From contig WAEK01000005.1 in NCBI GenBank assembly GCA_011634665.1, positions 1,931,001 to 1,995,000 of the forward strand: DNA of 64,000 bases, in the 5' to 3' direction. This stretch comes from Mortierella sp. BCC40632 (lineage: Eukaryota; Mortierellomycota; Mortierellomycetes; Mortierellales; Mortierellaceae). Of this stretch, positions 1-10,520 are shown in pieces. The notes under the pieces are model-generated. The model was not told the DNA's origin. It was given only the letters and a program-made list of their open reading frames with translations, and did no database searches. Made by a program: the position numbers and the translations under genes. Position 1 is the first letter of the stretch; each line of letters opens with the position of its first letter.

Positions 1-88
1 TGTTTTGATCTTTGAAAGCATGGCAACCAAGAAACGGCCACTTTTGCCCATGGTTGTATTGTTGTTTATACCCTTGCTCTTCATTTCT

Positions 89-397
89 TTAATCTCCCGC
101 CTTGTATTCAGAGAGTAGTATTAACAATAATAAAAAAGAAAAGAAAAGAAAGAGCGAAAGAATAGACTGGGTAGGGTGACGAGAAGACAGTGGTCGAGCG
201 ATTCTATTTTCTTCATCTTCTTTTCGATCTTGACTGAGTGGATGAGTATAGTGAGAAGAATAGATGTATATGTAGCTCACCTTTGCTGACACTAGACTGG
301 TATCTCCTTCCTGAGACAGCTGGTTAATGGGGATCGCTGTCAGCAGGGCAGAGGAAACACTGGACAATAAATCCCGAAACGAGAGACCTGTACCCAT
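89..397 (-). CDS. uncertain short ORF downstream of DIB1
   Basis: An ATG at 397 opens a frame starting MGTGLSFRDLLSSVSSALL, 78 bp beyond the DIB1 stop and on the same strand. A good donor (GTGAGC) follows the Lys codon of SLVSAK near 281. Splicing from there to an AG near 104 would give a protein of only about 42 residues ending AGD. Another reading frame stays open from about 105 to the left edge of the window, so the ORF could instead be the 5' end of a gene that leaves the window, but I could not make the phases join. The peptide matches no family I recognise. It could equally be DIB1 3' UTR. Confidence 0.2.
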   Translation of the reverse strand: MGTGLSFRDLLSSVSSALLTAIPINQLSQEGDTSLVSAKVSYIYIYSSHYTHPLSQDRKEDEENRIARPLSSRHPTQSILSLFLFFSFLLLLILLSEYKAGD

Positions 398-474
398 GAA
401 TACAAAGAAATAAAAAAAAAAAAAAAAAAGAATGGCATTTTGCTGAAAGATGAAGCTTGGTTGAATTCTCGAGT

Positions 475-1376
475 TTAGTATTGGTACTTTGTCGAATAAT
501 CCTTGGGAGAGACGACAAGACCTCTTCCTTTGCGAGCCCCTCTAAAGACAGTCTCAATGATGTCGATCAATTCTTGTTTACTATCCAGCGCCCAGTTGAT
601 TTTGTTGTTGTTTCCTGTGCCAAGATCTACCATGATATGCTTGTTCCTGAAGAAAAACATTGTCGTGCATGGATCGTACAACTCGTACATCTATTTTTTT
701 TTTTTCGAGCAAAGAAAACAAACAAGAGGTGAGTCAAAATGCTTTAACCGCCACCACCAAAAAAAACTATTCTCTGGTCCACGACAGACCCTTCTCTTTT
801 GATACCTTGTTGAAATCGGGTACTTCAGTAATATCGACTAGATAGATGACGGCAAAATTCTTGACCTTTTCGGCGATAGAGTAAAGAAGCTCATCCATTT
901 GCATGCATTGTGGATCCTATTGAAAAGTGGAGCGTATCATACCCGATAAGAAAACTCGACCTTTTAAGACCCTGCAATAAATCAAGCCCGTAGTTCATTG
1001 GAGTCGTGTTATCATTTTTGTTTTTTTTTTACCCAGTCTGTACCAAATCGGATAACAACTACGCGATCTTCCTCGGAGAGAATGGCCTGATCGACCTGCC
1101 AGCCGTTGGTGAGATGAGGCAGAAAATAGGACTAGTGCGTTGTCAGGGGGAAGGCAAAGAAGGGGAAAGGGGAGGAAGTTGTCCATGTTAGCATTGTCGC
1201 AGGTAGGGGGAGGGGAGGAGGGCGCTCCATTGGGCTGGAGTCCATTGGCTTCATTGGACGAGGCTAGAAAGTAGTTTGCTGGTGGTGAGGCAATGGAATG
1301 CAAAGGGATAAGCAGTGATGTCGATGGAAAAGACATTTGAGCGGTAGCAAGAGTGACATGAGGATTGACTTACCAT
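475..1376 (-). CDS. DIB1: U5 snRNP 15-kDa protein Dib1 (TXNL4A/Dim1 orthologue)
   Basis: Essential thioredoxin-fold component of the U4/U6.U5 tri-snRNP in the nucleus, needed for pre-mRNA splicing. Exons read on the minus strand: 1376-1374 (ATG only), 1131-1033, 916-806 and 690-475. The joined frame is 142 residues, the same length as the human protein. It reads LPHLTNGWQVDQAIL, then EEDRVVVIRFG, then DITEVPDFNKMYELYDP, then FFFRNKHIMVDLGTGNNN, and ends VVSPKDYSTKYQY; this is near-identical to animal and yeast Dib1 along its length. All junctions use GT..AG and keep phase 0. The oddity is the first intron (1132-1373), which splits the start codon from the rest of the protein. It is divergent from the glycosyltransferase gene that starts at 1937. 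The identification is very secure. Confidence 0.97.
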
Positions 1377-1936
1377 GATGAGATGGATGACAGTGGTTGA
1401 TTTAGTAGAGATGAACGGATACAGACTGAGAGCATGGGACACATGTCAATGCATTTTCGGTTAATGGGTGGCTTTGCGGATTTCAAGGAGGAGGACGAAC
1501 TTGGCCAGAGCACACACACACACGCGCGCGAACACTCACAGAGACATTCAGACAGACGCAGGGACTCTTTTTTCTTTTTGGGCCACTCTATGCTACGTCC
1601 ATCGCATCCCAGTCGTATCTATCTCCTTGCCTCTCCCCCCCCAGTCCAGAGTCCCTCTCTCCACTCCTCTCCTCTCCTCTCCTCAGACGCGCAAGGTCAA
1701 GGTCAGGGGCCTGACCCTTTTTTAGCTGCTTCATCATCTTTTATCGGTCCGCCTCTCTTTCTTTCATCCATCCGCCCCATCTCTTCCCTCCCATTCTCGT
1801 CATCATCCATACCATTTCTCCATCTCCTTGTCCATCTACTTGGACATCATCTTCTACCCTCTCACCCCACCCTACCACTCTGGACTAGAGTCCCAAGACC
1901 CAAGCCAACAAGGAGCAAAAAGATTAAAAAAGACTG
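1377..1936. promoter_or_regulatory. divergent intergenic region DIB1 / glycosyltransferase
   Basis: 560 bp between two divergent start codons. It holds an alternating CA/CG stretch at about 1509-1530 and long CT-rich tracts (about 1625-1690 and 1740-1870) typical of fungal pyrimidine-rich promoters and 5' UTRs. Open frames through it are low-complexity Ser/Pro/Leu and are not credible proteins. No TATA box stands out. Confidence 0.5.
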
Positions 1937-4063
1937 ATGAATAGGATAAACAACGGGAACGGTCTCCCTTTCTACCTGGGTAACTCCAGGTCTCGGCCAA
2001 GTGTGTCCGCCGGGGGCGCCCTTGCGTACGCCAAACGGATGAGTCCTGGGAAACTTTTTATTCTCGTTGGCTTTACCGTCCTCTCTATCCTTGCTCTCCA
2101 CCGACTCTCAACAGGAGCTGATCTCCGGAATCCAAGCCCTTCGAGTGGCAAGGGCGATGCTAGCGTAAACCAAGGAAAGGTTTTCTTCAGAACTGAGGCC
2201 GAAACGATGACGCCGGAGCAGTTGCCTTTGGTCGTGGATCATATCCTTGCCACTCGAAAGTCTTCATACAACTTTAATGACTTTACCGAGGAAGGCCTCC
2301 TCCGCCCCAAGAATGAGCACTTGTTGCCAACGACGGCTATTTTATTGAGCTGGAAGCGTCAATACAACCTGCGCCTCATCATCAAATACCTCTCTCGATA
2401 TCCCTACATTAAGGAGATTATTATCTGGAATAATAACCCTGAGGCCAAGCTCTCACCCGCAGACTTTGAACTTGATATGACTGTTGCCTCTACCCCTGAG
2501 CTCAAGGTCTACAACTCGGCCGAGAATGTGCAAGATGTTGCCAAGTATATGGCATGCTCCCTAGCAAAGTATAAGCACTGCTATATCCAAGACGATGACT
2601 GGCTCAACCACCACATGGATGCGCTGTACACCAACTTTTTGAATAGTCCTCAGCAGCTCCATGCAAACACTCTGCCTCTCATAAATATGGAGCATCGCCG
2701 CTGGACTTTTACTAACCCAGGTAAGAAATCGGCTAGATCTCCTTCCAGATCAGCCTTTTTTTTTTAAGTACCCTGCACGGACTAACGAAGGCGAATTTTT
2801 TTTTTCATATTCCGCTTGTACGACTCTGTATCAGATATCAAGATGCATACTGGATTCTGTTGGCTGGGCACGGGCTCGTTCATTCCCAGAGACAAGGCCC
2901 AGCGAATGCTTGACCAAGGCGGCAGCGGTAACCTGGAGGCACAAAGGATTCGAAACATTGATATGTTCTTTTCTATCTGGACCAACCAATACCCTTACCA
3001 GCTCAGCAACTACCTGATTCCATTGGATCAAAGCTTTGGATGGAGTACACAATCCACACTCGATCCTTGGGCAATCCTATACAGAAACATGGTGAGTGTC
3101 TGGAAGGATTAACGCTACTATGGCATACACAAACACACGCACACACACTCTCTCTTACTCTTGTTAACTCCACCCATGGCTTTTTTTTTTTTAGTTGGAA
3201 GGCGCTGGACGTCTCTACGATGCCTTGTCTGCCAATGCTGAAGTCTCTGAGAAGGACTACTTTGTGCGAACAGAGGAGCTGCCCGCTATGAAGGATAGAT
3301 ATTCTAGGTATCCTTCACTCCTTCTGCAACTAAATGGGACAGTTCGTCTAGTATATACTTTGGATACTAACCGCAAAGTCTCAACTTAGATCCCCATGCC
3401 ACAATGATCAATGTCTTTTCAGGACCAGCCTCGATCCTTATCCGAATCCCAAGGAGGTTGTCTTTAAGAAAGATATCACAAAAATTGACGAGCTGAACGA
3501 AAAGTTTTATGCTCTCGATTACCCTTCAGTCGCTTTTATTCAGGAGGGAGCTTTTATCCATGCTGTTGATGATAACCCTGACACTTGCTGGAACAGTTAT
3601 CATGGTAAGAATGGAGCTATCTTGATTGAGTTGGTTCGAACAATTAATGCCCAATAAGAATACTGAGGGTGGCATTTCATATTGCTTATACTGTTCTTCT
3701 CTTTGAATCATCTATCTTTTTCTTGCGTGTGTAGCTCCAAAGACGGGTGATCATTTCGGCCTCTATTTCGTGACACCAACGGCCGTCAAGTCGATCATCC
3801 TCCACTCCCTCAAAATCCCTTTGAAGGATCTGAATGGCAAGATCTCTGTCCTGGTTTCCGATCGTACTGGATCCGATTGGGTAGTGTGTCGACACTCGCC
3901 AAAGTACACCTCTGATTACAAAGTGCAGCTCGATATCAACTGTCGTTCGACCACAGGCACGACACCCAACGGAGTGTTCCAACAGGTCAAGATCCAGTTT
4001 GATACTGCTATGGACAAGGCAGTTGAGATCTGTGGCATCGAGGTTGGCGACATGGTTCTATAG
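1937..4063 (+). CDS. type II membrane glycosyltransferase, GT64/exostosin-like
   Basis: Five exons (1937-2720, 2835-3091, 3195-3307, 3423-3604, 3735-4063) join in frame to 554 residues. A basic cytoplasmic N-terminus is followed by one signal-anchor helix at about residues 39-55 (KLFILVGFTVLSILALHRL), the layout of Golgi-resident type II transferases. The luminal part has a Rossmann-like start with IIIWNNNP at about 161-168 and an acidic CYIQDDDW cluster at 215-222. The latter fits the metal-binding DXD motif of GT-A enzymes. These two motifs recall the GT64 domain of exostosins. The C-terminal 200 residues, including NPDTCWNSYH and a beta-rich stretch, look like an added galactose-binding-type module; that is an inference. 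Donor and acceptor sugars cannot be told from sequence. The start is the only ATG that precedes the anchor. Confidence 0.75.
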
Positions 4064-4577
4064 TGTCCTTGTCATATTTTCTTTCCTTCCTGTGATGATG
4101 CCCAATTACTCCGCTCATAGACATTTTTCAATGATTAAAGTACCCTGTGTGCTTGAAGCAAATGATTGCAATCCATCTGAGTTGGTGGCGACTTAACAGG
4201 CATGGCAGAGTCGGTCAGTAGTTTGCTACACATGCTAGACGTCAATGTCCCCTACTACAACAGTAGCTTGTCGATTGACCAGCCCATTCAAAAATTTGAG
4301 ACAAAGTAGTAGCGAATATGCAAAGCCACCTTGGGACCTCACCTTCGAAACTTCATTGCATGGTTCATTCACTTGTCAAGTCGACTCACACTCCAAGACG
4401 AGCGCGCAAGTGTGGACAGAAAGACAAAGGATCTACTTTACGGTTCTTTTTTTCCGCAGCCAAAACAACAGTTCGGATTCGGGAGAGTGAGAGTGGGAGT
4501 GAGAGAGAAAAAGAAGGGGGGAGGGAAAAGGAGGAAAAAAAAAAGTTGTCATAGGTTTCTATCATTGTCTGAACGCC
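4064..4577. other. intergenic, glycosyltransferase 3' end to APN2 start
   Basis: About 510 bp containing the 3' UTR of the upstream gene and the APN2 promoter. A purine-rich GA/GGAG run lies at about 4480-4545 immediately before the APN2 ATG. No further gene is visible. Confidence 0.4.
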
Positions 4578-7424
4578 ATGAAGTTTATGACATGGAATGT
4601 GAATGGGATCCGTGCCTTGCTTCAATACCACCCTTATTGTGATGAACTACACAAGAATTACAAGGTAGATTGTCAATGATTACTAGGATTCATCTTTATT
4701 GACCAAATGACAGAAGACCTGTGTCACTCCGATATTAGGCTTCAGGGCCACTTTTTTTTTTTTTTTTTTTGTACCAATAACACTGACACCGAAATCCATA
4801 TTTCTCGCAGGAGATCCTTGACTATCTGGACGCCGACGTGATTTGCTTTCAGGAGACAAAGATTACCCGGTCAAAACTTGATTCCGATTTAGCTATAGTG
4901 CCGGGATACGACTCGTACTGGTCCTTTCACCGGACAAAGTCTGGATACTCCGGCGTCGTTGTCTATGTCAAGGACTCTATAAAACTTCTTGCTGCCGAGG
5001 AAGGAATCTCGGGAATCCTCTCCGGCAACCTCTCTTTTCCTCCATTATTATCTTCAGCGGGCTCTGGGTCTGGAAGAACGCCTAGTAATATACCAATAGG
5101 AACAAAATCAAAAGTTGGAGGGTATCCATCATTCCAAGGCGAATGTGATCCTGTCGACGGAGTACCATACCAAACGAAACTAACCGAACTCGACACGGAA
5201 GGGCGAGCCATTGTTCTCGATTTTGGCTTTTTTGTACTCTTTAACCTCTACTGTCCAAATGAGACGGATGAAACACGGTTGCCATTCAAGATGAGTTATT
5301 ACCACACACTTGAAGCTCGTGTTAGAGCACTGATAGAGCAGGAGGGAAGACAGGTCATTGTTGTAGGCGACATGAACGTGATCCCAACAGAATTGGATCA
5401 CTGTGATCCTGCTAGATGGAAGAAGGAAGCTGGACTCGACGACTTTACAAATACGCCTCCGCGACAGTGGTTTAATAACTTTTTGGCGCCCAAAGGACCC
5501 TTGACGGATCTCTATCGGGTATTTCATAAAGACGAAGTTGGCGCCTTTACCTGTTGGAATACTAAAATTAATGCCAGGTGAGAAAGATGGTTGTCCGGAC
5601 CATGTTGTCGCCAGCATGGGTATCTTTTTTCTCTTTTTTTTAGAGTCTAATGGTTTTTGTTCCGCGCTCTTCTATCATCACCCCTGAGGTCAGACCCTCA
5701 AATTATGGGACGAGACTGGATTATATCCTCGTTACTGAGGCTCTGTTACCGTGGTTCAAGTCTTGTGACCGGATGCCTCAAGTCATGGGATCGGACCATT
5801 GCCCTGTCATTGCTGAGATGTTCACTGAGCTTGCAGCTCCGAAAAAGAGTCTTACTGAATCGAAAGCAGGGCAGAAGGCACAAGGATCGATCGAAGAGGC
5901 GCAGAAGGCCCTGGAAGAACAAACTCTTAGCGAGAATCTGTCCAAACGTCTAGGTCCACAACCGCTATCACCATCACTGGAGACCATGGGAAATGTTGAC
6001 GCGGAGAAAGAAGTCAAGAGTCAGACCGCGATTATCCAGAGACTTCAAGATATTCTAAGCTCGTATGGCGGAACTAATGAACACGCTTTGGCAGCCAAGT
6101 ATTTCGACGAGTTTTCAGGAAAGCAGCAAAAGCTACTTTCGTTTTTCAAACGACCTTCCTCAGCACAAGTGGACTCGCCGTCCTCTGGAACGTCCAGTCC
6201 AGGGTCAGGGAAGAATATCCAGGATACTCCAGATCCAATACTCCAACCTTCTGAACTCACATCGGTTGTCGAGTCCAAATCCTTGGAAGCGATTTCAATC
6301 TCAGAAGGGTCAAATTTGAGTGCTTCAGTATCGCTGGTCGAGAATGAAGCTCAGAAGGCAGAGATAGAGAAGTCATTGGGTGCTGATCAACAACAAAAGG
6401 GACCAGCAAAAAGACCAGCTTCAGAAGATGAGCATGGGGTCACAAAGAAGCTCAGGACAGATACCCCCTCCGTGGGAATTGCACAGCCTGGTCCTACTAT
6501 CGGACCTTTTGCAAAAATAGCATATTCCTCCTCCTTGACACAAACAAGACAGCAACAGCAACAGCAGCCTTCAGCTCCTACCTCCTTGGGCTCATCCAAA
6601 AAGCCCCCAACAGGTAATGGGAAATCGTCCGCAAGTGCTGGTGGAGGACAACAACAAACCTCGATGCTGGCCTTTTTGTCCGGACCTTCTAATGGTAAAA
6701 AAGAGATGTCATCCAAAGCGTCGAAAAAAGGTCAGACGGCAGCCAAGACTACCCTGACGAAACGGGCATCAGGCGTCGGTGGCGCACTCCCAACCCTGTC
6801 GTCCTCAAGTTCTTCGTCAACACTTTCTATAGTTGGTTCGCAAGCACAGAATCTTGGATTGCCTTCATCGACAGAGGTCAGGATTGAGAGTGGTACTGGT
6901 AGTGTGGACCAGGACAATAGGGTTGATTGCAAAGTTGACCAAGGGTGTTCTGAGTCTGACGGAAATAGCAACGACTCCTCGACGACACCATTCTCACCAA
7001 ACGACTTTGCAGACTGGATCCCTAGCTCTCAGGATGTACTACCGTTTACGAGGAATGAGGAGGCGACTACTGCCAAATGGCAATCCTTATTCACTCCACG
7101 TGTCGTTCCAAAGTGTCGAGTCCATGGCGCCCCCTGTATTGAGCATACAGTCAATAAGAAGGGCCCAAACAAAGGACGACGGTTCTATTTATGTTCTCTG
7201 TAAGCAGGTGTTACTTTTTTCTTTCTTTCTTTTTTGTCGTGTGGTTGAATTCATCCTTTTTTGGACGTGGTTAGCGGATGATCTTTTTTTTCTTTCTTTT
7301 AATCGTTCCTTTGTTTTTTCCTATCTCCAATAGACCAATTGGACCCAATGGCGACAAGAAAGGCCAGCATCCCGAGTACCGATGCAATTACTTTGAATGG
7401 CTCAACCCAGAGCGGAAACGCTGA
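4578..7424 (+). CDS. APN2: AP endonuclease 2 (ExoIII family, GRF zinc finger)
   Basis: Nuclear class II apurinic/apyrimidinic endonuclease and 3'-phosphodiesterase of base excision repair. Exons 4578-4664, 4811-5577, 5694-7199 and 7334-7424 join to 816 residues. The N-terminal exonuclease-endonuclease-phosphatase fold starts MKFMTWNVNGIRALL. It shows the metal-binding Glu in CFQETK (E44), the catalytic Asp/Asn pair in VVGDMNV (D216, N218) and the terminal GSDHCPV (D319-H320). The middle is a disordered Ser/Gln-rich linker. It contains a canonical PCNA-interacting box, QQKLLSFF (429-436), and a second PIP-like QTSMLAFL (606-613). The C-terminus is a GRF zinc finger beginning PKCRVHGAPC and ending NYFEWLNPERKR. 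It is longer than yeast or human Apn2/APE2 (about 520) because of the linker. The acceptor at 5693 was chosen because it restores the family motif NAR-PSNYGTRLDYIL. The catalytic residues are all present, so the enzyme should be active. Confidence 0.96.
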
Positions 7425-8121
7425 TTGTTATTTTTTATATTTTTTCGGCAATGATCATCCACCAGGAACATCACGTTCCACCACTCTCCGACACCAAAAA
7501 AGAATTAAATATAATGTTTTACAAGGCGTTGCCCTTCTCTTGGAACTACCTTCGGACCATGTTGGTCATGTCAGTTCTATATACCTTTCTGGATATTTGC
7601 TTTGGGGATGGACAGTCGGACTTGGATATTCTTGCACTGATCTCCTCCAAAAAGAGACTACACTCCTCTCCTCACTATTGGTGTAAGGAGTGTGTAACGC
7701 CTTTGGTGGGTGGCATTGACAAAGGCCTGACGCTGCTCGAGGAGAGTATTGGCCTCGGATAGACCCCGTGTGTCTTGAGTGAATCCTTTGACATGAGCCA
7801 GATCGATGCAATCCTTCTCCCTTCCCCCTTCCCCCTCCCTCTCCTCCCCTCTCCTCCTCTCCCCCCTCCTCTCCTTCCCTTTCTCAGCATCAATAGGGCG
7901 CTGTGCTTTTATGTCTCCCTTCTTGCTTTAGCCTTGTCTCTGACTGTCTGTCATCGAGCGAAAGGGAGAAGGGTTTGGGTGTTTCGAGCCAAAAAAAAAA
8001 TAGCCATTCGCGTTTTTGCTTTTGGATCTGTAGGACAGAACGGACCCAAGAGAGGTTTTGCTGAATGCTGCAGGGACACTGTTGTCTCGGCCTTCTCTTC
8101 TCTCCCTCTGTCTTTCCCCGC

Positions 8122-8156
<35 letters not shown>

Positions 8157-9104
8157 TCTAGCGCCATCGAAGCGCCATGAAACGATATGAGATGGGCTGT
8201 TCAGTGTACTAAAAAGAAAAAGTAGAAAGAGGAGAGAGATGAAAATTCTTTCGGTCTGTTGTGGGTAATGATGAACCAAAGATCATTCGAGCCGTTCATT
8301 GGCGCCCTGGGGTAGGGGTCTTCCGGTGATGCGTGCCTGTCTCAGCGGATGGGACAAGGGGACAGGAAGGATACCGGTATGCTCCGCCATGGTCGGCACC
8401 TCAACTGCCGCGGAGCACAGCAAGCGAACAATCGTAAGCAATAAGGGGCGGAACACTGCACAACACCGCCTGCGGGGGAGGAAAGGAAAAGAGACGGAAA
8501 GAGAGTGACAATCGGCCCACACTGCTTCGTGCGCAACAGCTCTTCCGGGTGCAGGGCCCAGCGTGCTTTTTGAGATTGGATGCTCCGACGTATCTTTCTT
8601 TCTATCTTTCTCCCTCTCTGTGTGTGAGTAGTGTGTTTGCTGCTCTGGTCAGTAGTGGTCTTCTGGTCTAGTTCAGAGCGGCTGACCTGAAAATAGAGAC
8701 GGAGCCATCTCTCTCCCTCCTGTCTGGCCATCGGGTCCATTGCCCAGTTCGACATTCTCGTCCACTGTTCACTCTCCATCACTTTTTTTTTTTTTTTTTT
8801 CTTCTTCTTATTCGTTCTTCTTCCTCTCCTTCTCCCTCTCTCTCTCTCTTCTTGCATCCGACACTTGTTCTCTCCCTCACACTCATTCACTCGCTCACTG
8901 CCACTCTTTTCTTATTCTCCTGCATTCTCATTCTCATACCCTTCCCTCTCATTCCTTCACTCTTGTCCTGTCTACCAACCTATCCCATTCCCCTCCGTCT
9001 ACTCTTCATCTTTTCTCTTTCTCTCTCACTCTCATTTCAGCCATCTTTCTCCCAGGGCGACATCTCCTTCCTCTCTTCTGCGCCTCTTCTCTCGCCCATC
9101 ACTC
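7425..9104. other. intergenic with A-run and CT-rich leader
   Basis: 1.7 kb with no credible gene. It contains a run of about 31 A at 8123-8153, C/T-rich tracts at 7817-7885 and a very long pyrimidine-rich stretch at 8780-9100. That stretch is probably the 5' UTR of the next gene. Open frames here are homopolymeric Phe/Ser/Leu or Lys translations of these tracts. Confidence 0.4.
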
Positions 9105-10023
9105 ATGTCCACAATGGCTCAGAAGGGATACACATTCTGCTACTACGTCTCGGGCCATGGTAACTGCAGGCCGTTGCCATTGCTCAACTCTCCTGCAACT
9201 CAACCGGTGTCTTGGGGCGATCTCCCCCAGCCCTCCCCCCCTCCCTAGGCTGTGTTCATTGTGTCCTCTATTCTAACTCTCCCAGTGGTTCCCTGCCTCT
9301 TTCTCTCTCTCATTCACCTTCTTCATGTCCCATTGGGTCTTCATTGCAGGATTCGGCCATGCTACTCGAGTAAACCAGATCATTGCCGAGCTCTTGGCCT
9401 CCACAGCCACTTTGCCCACCACCACTTGTACTACCACCACCTCCAGCAACAGTGCCTCTTCTACTACGACTACCTTCACTCCAAGTCCACTCTCCAAAAC
9501 CTCGTCCTCGAGTCTTCAGAGGCAACGGCAACACACCATTTACATCGTCTCGGATGCCCCTAGATTTATCTTTCAGGACGTGATCGCGCTGGGCGCGATC
9601 TACAGGAATGCCAAGGTCGACGCTGGCGTTGTCCAACCCTTGGTATGAATGGCGGTTCTCGTTACCGTCTACCTTGCTCCACTCTCCACTCTTTTTTTTT
9701 TTTTTTTCACTTCTCTCTCCCTGTAGCTATCTCCGCCCATGCTCTTTCTCTCTATCTCTCTTTTTTTCCCTTGTCTCTTTGTCTCGAACCTATTATGCCA
9801 GACGTTTGTCGTGACATTTCCCAGGTGCTCTTCGAGCCCAGACCACAATATCGGGACATTGCTGTTGACTCTTTGCCCATTCTTCCTTCCAGTCTGGACG
9901 GAGGGGGTGGAGTGATGTGAGAGAGAGAAAGCGGCAGTGTCCAAAGGGGTTCGCGGCTTGCACCGTGTTCTCAAGTCGGCGATGCAGCCTTCCTTCCTGG
10001 TACCCGAAAGGTCCCTTCCTCGC

Positions 10024-10058
<35 letters not shown>

Positions 10059-10485
10059 TTCTCTTTCTCTTCTCTATCTCTCGCTTTCTCTCTCCTGGAC
10101 CCTCCTTCCCCGGCCTCCTCTTTCTTGCCCCCTTCACACTCCCTCCCCCTGAAGCCTATCCGCTCTTGCCAATTGCCACGTTTCTGCTTCGTTTGCAATG
10201 GATGGAAGAGGGCAAATTGAGCCTGGCCTGGCTGCTTTGCTGCTGTCTGCATAAGACCCGACTGACCCACGCGCCGTGCGTTTGGTGCTGTGTGTTCTTT
10301 GGATTAACACTATCATCATCATCATCATCATCTTTTCTAGGCCTACAGCGTTGACCGACACAAGACCATCGAAGGAGTCAAGAGTTTTCTTGCACGACGA
10401 GAGGAGATGATCCAGCATGAAGTCTCTTGGTTGGCGGAGGTTGGTGCGGACTGTGTCCTTGCAGATGCACCGTTTCTACCCTGGT

Positions 10486-10520
<35 letters not shown>

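Noticed and set aside
3625..3660. ggttcgaac, resembling a tRNA T-loop
   Set aside because: It lies within a well-supported intron and has no acceptor stem, D-arm or anticodon arm.
9781..9920. Possible extra exon (VCRDISQVLFEPRPQY) within intron 2 of the arabinokinase-like gene
   Set aside because: Skipping it gives a phase-correct junction that matches the plant motif order (VDAGVVQPL directly followed by AYSVDR).
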